A DNA stretch of 38,997 nucleotides. Origin: Gammaproteobacteria bacterium. Lineage in GTDB: Bacteria; Pseudomonadota; Gammaproteobacteria; Steroidobacterales; Steroidobacteraceae. Shown here piece by piece: positions 8,308 through 16,668 of the stretch (its first letter is position 1; every line of letters starts with the position of its first letter). Both the position numbers and the translations under genes were made by a program. The notes beneath the pieces are model-generated. The model saw only the letters and a program-made list of their open reading frames with translations, was not told the origin of the DNA and did no database searches. The stretch spans positions 1 through 38,997 of the forward strand of contig JAHEAZ010000018.1 in assembly GCA_024642505.1 (NCBI GenBank). Reading direction: 5' to 3'.

Positions 8308-10725
8308 TCACAAGAAGGGTTCGAGCGCCAGTCTCAACTCGTCCATGGTCTGGACGCGCTTCCCCTTGTCGACCGCCATGGCCCGCATGACGAGATCCGA
8401 GAGTTCCTGCGGGAGGTTGGGATTGAGCTCGATTGCGGGGCGCGCACGGCCCTGTACGTGCTGGTACATGACGGACATATGGTCGCCGCGGTGATAGGGC
8501 GGGGAGCCAGTAAGCATCTCGTAGAGGATCACGCCCACCGAGTAGACGTCGGCGCGCTCGTCGACCTTCTTGCCGAGAATCTGCTCGGGCGCCATGTATT
8601 TCGGCGAGCCAATGACATAGCCGGTCTTGGTGAGCTGCGTGTCGGTCTCGCGGTGCGCCGCGGCCACGCCGAAGTCGACGATTTTCAGCAATCCCTCGTC
8701 GTTTATCAGTATGTTGGCCGGTTTCAGGTCACGATGGACGATACCTACCTTGTGCGCCACCATCATGCCGGTCGCCATGTCGATGCCGAAGCGAACCGCC
8801 CGGGAAATTGGCATCGGCTTGCCCTCGCTGACCTCGCCGCCGAGGGTGTGCGAGGCGAAATACTCCATCGAGATCGCGTAGTGACCGCGGATCTGCAGGA
8901 AGTCGTAGATACGGATGACGTTCGGATGGGTGATCTTGCGGCTGTAGCGCAACTCGTGGACGAAGCGCTGCATCATCTCCTCGTCCTGCGAGACGCTGGG
9001 ATTCAGGAACTTGAGAATCAGCCGCTCCTCCACCACGGTGTCCTCGAACAACAGCACCGTGCCGAAGGCACCCTTGCCGATCTTCTCGATGAACTTATAG
9101 CGCCCCTCGATCAGGTCGCCCGGCTTGAGCGTCGAGATGTCGAGCTTGGACTGCGCCTCGGCCGCCTTCATGATTGCGGCGACATCGGCGGAGTCGATCA
9201 ACATGGTCTTGCCGCCTTCACCCGCACTTGCGAAAGTGCCCGAAATCGCCAGGCCGGCGCCGCTGCCGAACCTCGGGCCGGTCGCCGAGATGGAAGGCCC
9301 GAACTTGGCATCGAGTTCGGACAGCGCCCGCTGCGCAGCGTCGGCCACCGACTTCTCGCGCGAGAGCGTTATCGGCTCGATGCGGGCGCGGATCTGTTCG
9401 GCGGTGCTTTCCTCGGCCATCTTGACCAGTGCGCCCATCGCCTCGATCACGACGTCGGTCTCCGGTCGGCCCAGGGTACCGAGCACCGGCTCGACGGCAC
9501 GTGGGTCGGCGATCAGGCCCAGCGCACGCACCACCGTGGAGACGGACTTCGGGTTGACCGAAAGCATCTCCAGTAGTCGCGGCACGGCCTTGCGGGAGGA
9601 CATTGCACCGAGGGCGTCCACTGCCCGTTCACTTACCCACCAGTCCGAGTCCCTGGTTGCCTCGATCAGGTGATTGACGGCCCGTTCGTCGCGGGTCTGG
9701 TTGAGGATCTCGATCGCGGTGCGGCGGATTTCCTGGTCGCGATCGTTGACCAGTGACAAGGCCGCATTGATCACCCGCGGCCCGCCGATCCTGCCGAGCG
9801 CGTCCGCGGCACGGCTGCGAACCCACCAGTCGTCGTCCTTGATTGCCTGCAGCAGGTACTTTACCGAGCGCTCGTCGCCGACCTCGTTCAGTACCTCCAC
9901 CGCCGCCCGCCGCGAGTACTCCGATTCGTCCTTCAGCACGTCCACCAGGTGCTGTACCGTTTCCGGGTGCTTGGCCTTGCAGAGGATCTCGATTGCGAGG
10001 TTCTGGACCTCCATCTCCGAGTCCTTGAGCAGCGGCGCGATCAGGACCGGATCGATGACACCAGACATCCCGGCAATGGCCTGCAGCGCGGCCGAGCGAA
10101 CCATCTTGTTGGGGTCCCTCAGCGTCGCCTGCAAGGCGGTTCGGACACGTGGCTTGTTGAACTTGGCGAGGATGGAAATGATGTGCATCCGCGCGATCGG
10201 GTCCTTGCCCTCGACCCGAGCCAGCAGTTCGTCCACGGAACTCTCGTTGGCGACTTCGGCGATGACCTTGAACAGGGCGCTCTTCTCCGCGGCATCCTGC
10301 TGGTAGGCGGCGTTAAGCAAGTCACGCACCGCGAAGCGGTCGCGATGCGCCCCAATGACGCCCAGCAGCGCCGGGCGCGAAATGCCCGGCTGCCCCAGCA
10401 GGTCGAGCAGCAGTGACGGGGAGTATGAACGGGACGAGGACAGGGCCCAGGCCACGGCCGAGACCGCGCGAGCATTCTCTTCCGCCATGGCCCGCGCCAG
10501 TACCGGAAAGGACTTGTTGTCCACGAGCGCGGTGAGCACGTCGACCAGCGCGGCAGTTTCGCGCTTGTCAGCGGCCGCCAGCGTCGCCACGATCGGCTCG
10601 ATCGCGTCCGCACCGAGTCCCTTCAGCTTCTCGAGCGCCTGGCGCGCCGCTGGGCTGTCCGGGTCTCCCGAGTCCCGGATTTCCGCAATCAGGCGATCTG
10701 CGCGAAACTTGCTGAAGAATCCCAT
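8308..10725 (-). CDS. HEAT-repeat Ser/Thr protein kinase
   Basis: This 805-residue cytosolic protein joins an N-terminal array of HEAT (PBS-lyase-like) helical repeats, about residues 30-485, to a C-terminal eukaryotic-type protein kinase, about 541-805, through a Gly/Ser/Ala-rich linker. The kinase looks active: glycine loop GKGAFGTV at 550-557, Lys572 in LILKFL, HRDLKPANIL with Asp666, DFG at 684-686 and APE at 712-714. There is no membrane segment or extracellular sensor, so the HEAT array probably recruits partners or substrates. Two repeats share a DxDWWV motif (residues 297 and 359 onward). ATG 10725 follows an AGGACCGGA ribosome binding stretch; a longer open frame upstream lacks support. 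It leads an operon with two PilT-type ATPases, which suggests control of pilus retraction by phosphorylation (inference). Confidence 0.93.
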   Translation of the reverse strand: MGFFSKFRADRLIAEIRDSGDPDSPAARQALEKLKGLGADAIEPIVATLAAADKRETAALVDVLTALVDNKSFPVLARAMAEENARAVSAVAWALSSSRSYSPSLLLDLLGQPGISRPALLGVIGAHRDRFAVRDLLNAAYQQDAAEKSALFKVIAEVANESSVDELLARVEGKDPIARMHIISILAKFNKPRVRTALQATLRDPNKMVRSAALQAIAGMSGVIDPVLIAPLLKDSEMEVQNLAIEILCKAKHPETVQHLVDVLKDESEYSRRAAVEVLNEVGDERSVKYLLQAIKDDDWWVRSRAADALGRIGGPRVINAALSLVNDRDQEIRRTAIEILNQTRDERAVNHLIEATRDSDWWVSERAVDALGAMSSRKAVPRLLEMLSVNPKSVSTVVRALGLIADPRAVEPVLGTLGRPETDVVIEAMGALVKMAEESTAEQIRARIEPITLSREKSVADAAQRALSELDAKFGPSISATGPRFGSGAGLAISGTFASAGEGGKTMLIDSADVAAIMKAAEAQSKLDISTLKPGDLIEGRYKFIEKIGKGAFGTVLLFEDTVVEERLILKFLNPSVSQDEEMMQRFVHELRYSRKITHPNVIRIYDFLQIRGHYAISMEYFASHTLGGEVSEGKPMPISRAVRFGIDMATGMMVAHKVGIVHRDLKPANILINDEGLLKIVDFGVAAAHRETDTQLTKTGYVIGSPKYMAPEQILGKKVDERADVYSVGVILYEMLTGSPPYHRGDHMSVMYQHVQGRARPAIELNPNLPQELSDLVMRAMAVDKGKRVQTMDELRLALEPFL

Positions 10726-10869
10726 TCCGGTCCTGTAGATTCGGACCCCAGCGCGGTCGCCGCAGTCCCTGACGGTCACCTCGATGCCAGTCTCTACGGG
10801 GTCATCCAGACGGCGGACCCCGGGGACGGCCATCCCAGCCAAAAGTATGACATACGGACAGCCTGCGGC

Positions 10870-10896
10870 TTGCTGTGAGTGCTCATCCGGTACAAT
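10870..10896 (+). promoter_or_regulatory. apbC: candidate sigma-70 promoter for apbC-dcd
   Basis: TTGCTG at 10870-10875 and TACAAT at 10891-10896 are separated by 15 bp, shorter than the ideal 17. The -10 is good, the spacing poor. It lies 34 bp before the apbC start in the 205-bp divergent gap with the kinase gene; I saw no clear promoter for the kinase in the same gap. Confidence 0.35.
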
Positions 10897-10930
10897 CCGC
10901 AGCCCAGTCCCGGGAGACAGGAATGCAATC

Positions 10931-12016
10931 ATGACTGAGACCGAGCTTCGCGCCGCTGTCGATGGCTTCATTGAGCCCTTGCTGGGCGTCACCCTGCAGG
11001 AGGCGGGGGCGGTACGTGGCCTGCGCCTGGCGGATGGCGGCCTGTCGGTCGAGATCGTGCTCGGATTCCCCATAACCGGTTATGCGCCCCAGTTCCAGGC
11101 GGCGCTCGAGGCGCATCTTCGCCAGCAGGGTTTCGAGGGTCCGCTGCGCGTCGACCTGTCGCACAGCATTCCGGCTTTCGTCGGCAACCGCGGCGCGCCG
11201 CCGCTGCCGGGTATCAGTAATGTGGTAGCGGTCGCTTCCGGCAAGGGCGGGGTCGGCAAGTCCACGGTCGCGGCCAACCTCGCCCTGGCACTGGCCAGAC
11301 AGGGTGCGCGGGTCGGCATGCTGGATGCGGATATCTATGGACCGAGCCAGCCGCGCATGATGGGACTCAGCGGCCAGCGGCCCACGACCCGTGACGGCAA
11401 GAGCTTCGAACCTCCATCCAGCCACGGCGTCAAGGTCATGTCGATCGGGTTCCTTATCGACGAGGAACAACCGATGGTCTGGCGCGGTCCCATGGTGACG
11501 CAGGCGCTGACCCAGTTGCTTGGGGAGACGCGCTGGGAGACCCTCGATTACCTGATCGTGGACATGCCCCCGGGCACCGGCGACATCCAGCTGACCCTGG
11601 CGCAGCGCGTCCCGCTGAGCGGCGCAGTCGTGGTTACGACCCCGCAGGAGATCGCGCTGCTGGATGCCCGTAAGGGACTGATGATGTTCCGCAAGGTCGA
11701 AGTGCCGGTGCTCGGCGTCGTGGAGAACATGAGCGTGCACCATTGCCCTGCCTGCGGACACGAGTCGCACGTCTTCGGTGCGGGCGGCGGCCGCGCCATG
11801 GCCGAGCGTTACGGCGTGCCCTTGCTCGGCGAATTGCCCCTCGACCTGAATATCCGCGAGCAGGCCGACGCCGGCACTCCGACGGTCATCGGCGATCCGG
11901 ATTCGCCGGCCGCGCGCGCCTACATGGATGTGGCACGCAAGGCAGCCGCCCAGCTTGCGTTCGCCTCCATCCGGGGCGCTGGCAGTTTCCCCAAGATCAG
12001 CGTCGAGGATGACTGA
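10931..12016 (+). CDS. apbC: iron-sulfur cluster carrier ATPase ApbC/Mrp
   Basis: ApbC (Mrp) is a dimeric P-loop NTPase that carries [4Fe-4S] clusters to apo-proteins. The 361-residue protein has an N-terminal MIP18/DUF59-like domain (about 1-85), a deviant Walker [11 protein letters not shown] at 103-112, Asp in [16 protein letters not shown], the VDMPPGTGD switch region, and the cluster-binding CPAC (C272, C275). ATG 10931 is preceded by AGGA at a suitable distance. It overlaps dcd by one base (TGATG), so the two are coupled. In related bacteria apbC and metG are commonly neighbours; here a kinase-pilT-pilU block lies between them. Confidence 0.95.
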   Translation: MTETELRAAVDGFIEPLLGVTLQEAGAVRGLRLADGGLSVEIVLGFPITGYAPQFQAALEAHLRQQGFEGPLRVDLSHSIPAFVGNRGAPPLPGISNVVAVASGKGGVGKSTVAANLALALARQGARVGMLDADIYGPSQPRMMGLSGQRPTTRDGKSFEPPSSHGVKVMSIGFLIDEEQPMVWRGPMVTQALTQLLGETRWETLDYLIVDMPPGTGDIQLTLAQRVPLSGAVVVTTPQEIALLDARKGLMMFRKVEVPVLGVVENMSVHHCPACGHESHVFGAGGGRAMAERYGVPLLGELPLDLNIREQADAGTPTVIGDPDSPAARAYMDVARKAAAQLAFASIRGAGSFPKISVEDD

Positions 12017-12582
12017 TGAGCATCAAGTCGGACCGCTGGATCCGCGCCATGGCCGAGGGCCGCGGCATGATCGAGCCCTATTCCGCCGGCCAGGTCCGTG
12101 CGGCCGAGGGCCGCCGAATCGTGTCCTATGGCACGTCGAGCTACGGCTACGACGTGCGCTGTGCAAACGAATTCAAGATCTTTACCAACATCAACTCGAC
12201 GATCGTCGATCCCAAACAGTTCGACGTAAACAACTTCGTCGACCAGGTCTCCGATGTCTGCATCATCCCGCCGAACTCGTTTGCGCTGGCTCGTACGGTG
12301 GAGTTCCTGCGGATTCCGCGCAACGTGATGGTCGTTTGCCTCGGCAAGAGCACCTATGCGCGCTGCGGCATCATCGTCAACGTGACCCCGCTCGAGCCGG
12401 AGTGGGAGGGGCACGTAACGCTCGAATTCTCGAACACGACGCCGCTACCGGCCAAGATCTACGCGAACGAAGGGATCGCCCAGCTGCTGTTCTTCGAGTC
12501 GGACGAAACCTGCGAGACTTCGTATCGTGACCGTGGCGGCAAGTACCAGGGTCAGACCGGAGTGACCCTGCCCAGGACCTGA
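12016..12582 (+). CDS. dcd: dCTP deaminase
   Basis: Dcd converts dCTP to dUTP, feeding dTMP synthesis. The 188-residue homotrimeric enzyme shows [11 protein letters not shown], the catalytic stretch [12 protein letters not shown] followed by [19 protein letters not shown], in which Glu137 aligns with the E. coli catalytic Glu138, and a C-terminal flap ([11 protein letters not shown]). Length matches the family (E. coli 193). Translation is coupled to apbC by the TGATG overlap. The stop codon TGA at 12580-12582 directly abuts the stop of the convergent DUF3108 gene, forming TGATCA, so there is no room for a separate terminator between them. Confidence 0.96.
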   Translation: MSIKSDRWIRAMAEGRGMIEPYSAGQVRAAEGRRIVSYGTSSYGYDVRCANEFKIFTNINSTIVDPKQFDVNNFVDQVSDVCIIPPNSFALARTVEFLRIPRNVMVVCLGKSTYARCGIIVNVTPLEPEWEGHVTLEFSNTTPLPAKIYANEGIAQLLFFESDETCETSYRDRGGKYQGQTGVTLPRT

Positions 12583-13302
12583 TCAGTCGCCCGGCCGGTA
12601 CTTCTGCAGGTACATCGCGAACAGGCGCTTGCCCTTGCGGTACTGCTCGACCTGCACCGTGAAGTAGCCAAGGCTGGGTGCCAGCCACATGTGGGTTTCG
12701 CGGTCACTGCCTTCCCTGGAGCTCTTGTAGACCACGGTGTCGAAAGTTCCGGCAGCGGTCTTGATGCGTTCCTTGCGCAGGAAAGTGTGGTCGTAGACCT
12801 TGATCTTGGGCCCGTCGAGCATCGGCAGCTGCCCGGGCTCGCGGCCGTTCTGTAGCGCGAACATCATCGCGAACTGGTAGGAGACTGGGTCTTGCGTGTG
12901 GGGCAGCAGCGCCGCATCGACGACTTTCCCCTTGGCGTTCCCCGTTGCGCGGGCCCCTTGCCAGTCGAAATCGAGCGCGATGTCCTCCTGTTCCGTTTCC
13001 GAGGCATCATCGAAACGGAACCTGAGCGGCTGCACGCCGCCGTCCGCAACCTCGAACCACGAGGTCTGCACCAGGGTTCCGCTGACCACCAGCGAGGCCG
13101 GGAAGCTGGCATCTCCACGCGTCTCCATGACCCACCGGCCGGGTGCCGGATCCCGCTTGAGCTCGAGGCGGGTCTTGCCGGCACTCAGGAACGAGTACTT
13201 GACCGTGAATTCGGCGACGAATGGCTGGAGGCCCGCGGCCTCCACCGCGCCGGCAGTCAGCAGGAAGAGCGTTACCAAGATGGCGGCGGCATGGGTCTTC
13301 AA
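12583..13302 (-). CDS. DUF3108 exported protein
   Basis: The 239-residue protein has a Sec signal peptide (hydrophobic stretch about residues 5-18, likely cleaved after AVEA, near residue 22) and the DUF3108 body, with YSFLSAGKTRLELKRD near the mature N-terminus and GTFDTVVYKSSREGSDRETHMWLAP, THMWLAPSLGYFTVQVEQYR toward the end. The fold is beta-rich, resembling LolA/VioE-like outer-envelope domains in shape, but function is unknown. The start is TTG at 13302, overlapping the purN stop as TTGA; no ATG upstream would keep the signal peptide intact. It follows purM-purN and is probably translated only by reinitiation, hence at a low level. Confidence 0.9.
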   Translation of the reverse strand: MKTHAAAILVTLFLLTAGAVEAAGLQPFVAEFTVKYSFLSAGKTRLELKRDPAPGRWVMETRGDASFPASLVVSGTLVQTSWFEVADGGVQPLRFRFDDASETEQEDIALDFDWQGARATGNAKGKVVDAALLPHTQDPVSYQFAMMFALQNGREPGQLPMLDGPKIKVYDHTFLRKERIKTAAGTFDTVVYKSSREGSDRETHMWLAPSLGYFTVQVEQYRKGKRLFAMYLQKYRPGD

Positions 13303-13949
13303 GTTTCACCTCTCAGGATCGGCTGCTCGAGCCTCTGCCCATCCAGCCAGCAGGCTCCGTCACGCATGGCAAGCCGCCCTTCGGCAAACCAACCCACGGC
13401 TTCCGGGTAAATCATGTGTTCCCAGTGCTGAACGCGGGCTGAAAGCGACTGCTCGTCGTCGCCATCCATCACTCGAATGGTGGCCTGAACGATCCGCGGA
13501 CCGGCATCCAGTTCCTCGGTGACGAAATGCACCGTGCAACCGTGCATGCGGTCGCCCGCTTCAAGGACCCGCCGGTGGGTATGCAGTCCCGGGTAGCGCG
13601 GCAATAGCGAAGGATGGATGTTCAAGAGCCGGCCAGCGTACTGCCTGGTAAAGCTGGGATCGAGGATCTTCATGAAGCCAGCCAGCACCACCAGCCCCGG
13701 TTCATACCGGGCTGTCGCGTCAGCTAGGACCCGGCCGTAGGCTGCCCGATCCATGCCCGGGGTCTGTGGCACGGCGCTCGCCTCGATGCCCAGGCTGCGC
13801 GCCAGCGCCAGTCCGGCCGCTTCCGGTCGGTCGCTGATGACGGCGGTGACGCGGGCAGGTATCCGGCCCGCGAGTCCGGCGCGCGCGATGGATTCCATAT
13901 TGGAACCCCGTCCCGAGACCAGCACCGCGACGGCTAGCGGGCGGTCCAT
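13299..13949 (-). CDS. purN: phosphoribosylglycinamide formyltransferase
   Basis: PurN transfers a formyl group from 10-formyl-tetrahydrofolate to GAR in the third step of purine synthesis. The 216-residue enzyme has the N-terminal LVSGRGSNMESI phosphate site and the catalytic centre NIHPSLLPRYPGLHTHRRVL and CTVHFVTEELDAGP with Asn, His and Asp in the expected places. It overlaps purM by one base (TGATG) and DUF3108 by four (TTGA), so all three are in one coupled message with purM first. Confidence 0.97.
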   Translation of the reverse strand: MDRPLAVAVLVSGRGSNMESIARAGLAGRIPARVTAVISDRPEAAGLALARSLGIEASAVPQTPGMDRAAYGRVLADATARYEPGLVVLAGFMKILDPSFTRQYAGRLLNIHPSLLPRYPGLHTHRRVLEAGDRMHGCTVHFVTEELDAGPRIVQATIRVMDGDDEQSLSARVQHWEHMIYPEAVGWFAEGRLAMRDGACWLDGQRLEQPILRGET

Positions 13950-14980
13950 CAGTCAAAAACGACCCCGCGATCACCGGCTGCAACGGCGCCGATGACCCGG
14001 GCTTCCTCGCCAGCGGCGGTCAGGGCTGCCAGTGCGCGATCCGCGTCGGAGGCTGCGACCTGCAGGGTCATGCCGATTCCGCAATTGAAGGTCCGGTGCA
14101 TCTCGGCATCGGCTATGTTGCCGGCCTCCTGGATCCAGCGCCAAACGCCCCCGCGCGTCCAGGCACCCGCGTCGAGCCGGACCTCCAGCCCTGCAGGAAG
14201 CACGCGCGGGATGTTGTCGCTAAGCCCGCCACCGGTGATGTGGGCGATACCGTGCACCGCAACCTGGTCCAGCAAGCCCAGCACCGCCCGGACGTATATG
14301 CGGGTCGGCGCCATCAGCAGGTCGAACAACGGCTCGCCGTCGACGCGGGTGCGCTCATCGACGCCGCTCTCGGTGATCAACCTGCGGATCAGTGAAAAAC
14401 CGTTCGAATGGGGCCCCGACGACGGCAGGCCTATGACGACGTCGCCTGCGCAAGTCGCGCTGCCGTCGACAATTCGTTCCTTTTCGACGACCCCGACGCA
14501 GAACCCCGCCAGGTCGTAATCGGTGCCCTCGTACATCCCGGGCATTTCCGCGGTCTCGCCGCCGACCAGTGCGCAGCCGGCCAGCGCGCAGCCGTCCGCG
14601 ATGCCTCCGATGACCTTCTCGGCGGTGTCCACGTCCAGCCGACCGGTGGCGTAGTAATCCAGGAAAAACAGCGGCTCGGCGCCCTGGACGACGACGTCGT
14701 TGACGCACATCCCTACCAAATCGATCCCGACCGTGTCGTGCCGGCCGGTATCGATGGCCAGGCGTAGCTTGGTGCCGACGCCGTCGGTACCGGACACCAG
14801 AACCGGACGGTGCCAGCGGCCGGGCGGAAGCTCGAACAGGGCACCAAAACCGCCGATTCCGCCCAGCACCTCGGGACGCAGGGTGCTGCGTACACGCGGC
14901 TTGATGCGTCTTACCAGCTCTTCGCCGGCATCGATATCTACCCCCGAATCGCGGTAGGTGAGGGGAGTCCGGTCGTTCAT
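13949..14980 (-). CDS. purM: phosphoribosylformylglycinamidine cyclo-ligase (AIR synthetase)
   Basis: PurM closes the imidazole ring of AIR in the fifth step of purine synthesis, using ATP. The 343-residue protein has the usual order: [17 protein letters not shown] at the N-terminus, [13 protein letters not shown] loop, [30 protein letters not shown], and [15 protein letters not shown]. It heads the purM-purN-DUF3108 operon and is divergent from the DUF2066 gene, with a 111-bp gap that holds a TACAAT element in the right orientation. This arrangement (purNM facing a DUF2066 gene and hda nearby) is common in Gammaproteobacteria. Confidence 0.97.
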   Translation of the reverse strand: MNDRTPLTYRDSGVDIDAGEELVRRIKPRVRSTLRPEVLGGIGGFGALFELPPGRWHRPVLVSGTDGVGTKLRLAIDTGRHDTVGIDLVGMCVNDVVVQGAEPLFFLDYYATGRLDVDTAEKVIGGIADGCALAGCALVGGETAEMPGMYEGTDYDLAGFCVGVVEKERIVDGSATCAGDVVIGLPSSGPHSNGFSLIRRLITESGVDERTRVDGEPLFDLLMAPTRIYVRAVLGLLDQVAVHGIAHITGGGLSDNIPRVLPAGLEVRLDAGAWTRGGVWRWIQEAGNIADAEMHRTFNCGIGMTLQVAASDADRALAALTAAGEEARVIGAVAAGDRGVVFD

Positions 14981-15029
14981 CAGGGCTTCCAGCAGGGAGA
15001 GGACAGGATCGTCGCTCGCGTCGGGTAAT

Positions 15030-15057
15030 ATTGTAACCCGGGCTCGGCATCATGCCG
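15030..15057 (-). promoter_or_regulatory. purM: candidate purM -10 element with overlapping palindrome
   Basis: On the minus strand TACAAT (15035-15030) lies 49 bases upstream of the purM ATG. A 13-base palindrome, CGGCATCATGCCG (15045-15057), covers the place where the -35 would be, so a repressor could act there. It does not resemble the E. coli PurR box. No strong -35 hexamer is seen. Confidence 0.3.
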
Positions 15058-15091
15058 GGCTTCGAAGTCAAGTTTGGAGGGCAGGAAGATC

Positions 15092-16099
15092 ATGGCTGTG
15101 AGCCCGATCAGGAGGCGGCTGGCGAGTTCCTGGATTGCCTTGTGCCTGTTCGCCGCCGTCGGTGCGTCGGCTGACAGCCTCGGCAACCTGTACGAGACGA
15201 CCGTGCCCGTGGGAACGGCGGGCGAGGCAGCCGCGTTCCGGACCGGGATGTCGGACGTGCTGGTACGGGTCACGGGGCGCCGCGATGCGCCTGCGCTGGC
15301 GGGACTCGCGCCTCTCGTCAGCGATGCGTCGCGTTACGTCATTTCGTATCGCCGGGCCACGGGCGGCAACCTGACGGTGGCCTTCGACGGGGATGCGGTC
15401 GAGCGGGCGGTTGCCGCGGCCGGGCTGCCATTCTGGGGCGAGCAGCGTCCGCTGACGCTGGTCTGGATGGCGGTCGATCGCGGTGGCGGCCAGCGCGGTC
15501 TCGTGACCGCCGAAGCGGCCAGCAGCGAGCGGCGGGTAGTGGAGCAGGCGGCGATGCAACGGGGGCTGCCCCTCGTATGGCCTTCTGCCGCGGGTGACGA
15601 GAACTTGCGCGGCCGCTTCGAACAGGTCTGGTCCGGCGACGTGGCGTCCCTGGCAGCGGCAGCTGGCCGCTATGGGGCGGAAGGCGTACTGATCGGGCGG
15701 GCGGTTTCCACCGGCCGCGGCCAGTACACCGTCGACTGGTCGTCGCAGGGTGCCGGTGGGTCGCTGACCCTGCGCGGCGGCCTCGAAGACGGCGTGCATG
15801 CGATTGCGGATCGCTATGCGAGTCGCTACGCCTCCACATCGGCCGGGCAGCGGAACGAGCTCCTCGTGACCATTGCCGGGGTGACCACCCTTGCCCGGTA
15901 CGCCGACGTAACGCGCTATCTCGAATCGCTTGGCGTGGTGCGCGAGCTGTCCGTGCACGAGGTCCAGCCCGAGGCTGTGGTCTTCCGCCTGACGGTACGT
16001 GGCGACCTGGGGGCGCTGCAGCGCGAGGTGGCCGCTGGTGGCCGCCTGGCGCGGGCGGATGACGGCTCGGGAGCAGCGGTCTTCACCTACCGTCCATGA
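15092..16099 (+). CDS. DUF2066 exported protein
   Basis: The 335-residue protein starts at ATG 15092, directly after AGGAAG, which I prefer over the in-frame TTG at 15074. It has a signal peptide (MAVSPIRRRLASSWIALCLF, cleavage probably after ASA near residue 27) and the DUF2066 pattern: LYETTVPV, AFRTGMSDVLVRVTGR, and later LPFWGEQRPLTLVWMAVD. Family function is unknown; the protein is likely periplasmic or envelope-associated. Its stop overlaps the next start as ATGA, putting it in an operon with the phosphatidyltransferase and hda. Confidence 0.9.
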   Translation: MAVSPIRRRLASSWIALCLFAAVGASADSLGNLYETTVPVGTAGEAAAFRTGMSDVLVRVTGRRDAPALAGLAPLVSDASRYVISYRRATGGNLTVAFDGDAVERAVAAAGLPFWGEQRPLTLVWMAVDRGGGQRGLVTAEAASSERRVVEQAAMQRGLPLVWPSAAGDENLRGRFEQVWSGDVASLAAAAGRYGAEGVLIGRAVSTGRGQYTVDWSSQGAGGSLTLRGGLEDGVHAIADRYASRYASTSAGQRNELLVTIAGVTTLARYADVTRYLESLGVVRELSVHEVQPEAVVFRLTVRGDLGALQREVAAGGRLARADDGSGAAVFTYRP

Positions 16100-16668
16100 A
16101 CCTCTCCAGCCTGCCCAACCTGATCTGCGTGCTGAGGATGCTGCTCGCGGTCCCGGTTGTCTGGACGCTGGTCGACGGCCGGTTCGGCTGGACCTTGCTG
16201 CTATTCGTCATCGCGGCGATTTCCGACGGGCTCGACGGTTTCCTGGCCAAGCGGTTCGATTGGACCAGCGAGGCGGGCAAGATCCTCGATCCGGTTGCCG
16301 ACAAGCTGCTGCTTGTCAGCGTGTTCGTGACACTGACCTTGCTCGGCATGGTGCCGTTGTGGCTGGCCGCTACCGTCGTTATCCGCGACCTGGTCATTGG
16401 CATTGGGGCCGCCGTATACAAGTGGCGCTTCGGGCCGATCGACGGCCACCCGACGCAACCGAGCAAGCTCAATACGGTAATGCAGATCTGCTACGTGATT
16501 TGTGCGGTCGCCAATGCGGCGACCCCCGTAGTGCCTGCTGCCTGGGTCATCGCGCTGGGTGCGGCGACGTTCGTGACGACTTTCGTCAGCGGCGTTGACT
16601 ACACGATGACCTACATTCGCAGGGCAGTGGAAGTCTCCCGCGGCCGGCGCATGGCGTCGCAGTCGTGA
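16096..16668 (+). CDS. CDP-alcohol phosphatidyltransferase (PgsA-like)
   Basis: This 190-residue inner-membrane enzyme has about five to six hydrophobic helices and the CDP-alcohol signature spread over SDGLDGFLAKR, then EAGKILDPVADK, which fits DG-x2-A-(K/R)-x8-G-x3-D-x3-D with Lys in place of the usual Arg. It resembles PgsA, which makes phosphatidylglycerophosphate from CDP-diacylglycerol and glycerol-3-phosphate, but the family uses several alcohols and the substrate cannot be read from sequence alone. The start overlaps the DUF2066 stop (ATGA) and its own stop overlaps hda (TGATG). The basic C-terminal tail (RRAVEVSRGRR) is likely cytoplasmic. Confidence 0.92.
   Translation: MNLSSLPNLICVLRMLLAVPVVWTLVDGRFGWTLLLFVIAAISDGLDGFLAKRFDWTSEAGKILDPVADKLLLVSVFVTLTLLGMVPLWLAATVVIRDLVIGIGAAVYKWRFGPIDGHPTQPSKLNTVMQICYVICAVANAATPVVPAAWVIALGAATFVTTFVSGVDYTMTYIRRAVEVSRGRRMASQS

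Noticed and set aside
8458-9576. 372-codon plus-strand frame opposite the kinase gene
   Set aside because: Composition is biased as in an antisense shadow, and the opposite strand holds intact kinase motifs.
10726-11073. N-terminal extension of the kinase frame up to 11073
   Set aside because: It would overlap apbC on the other strand and adds low-quality sequence; ATG 10725 has a ribosome site and begins the conserved protein.
15068-15958. Minus-strand frame of 296 codons opposite the DUF2066 gene
   Set aside because: The plus strand has a signal peptide, a ribosome site and family motifs; this frame has none.
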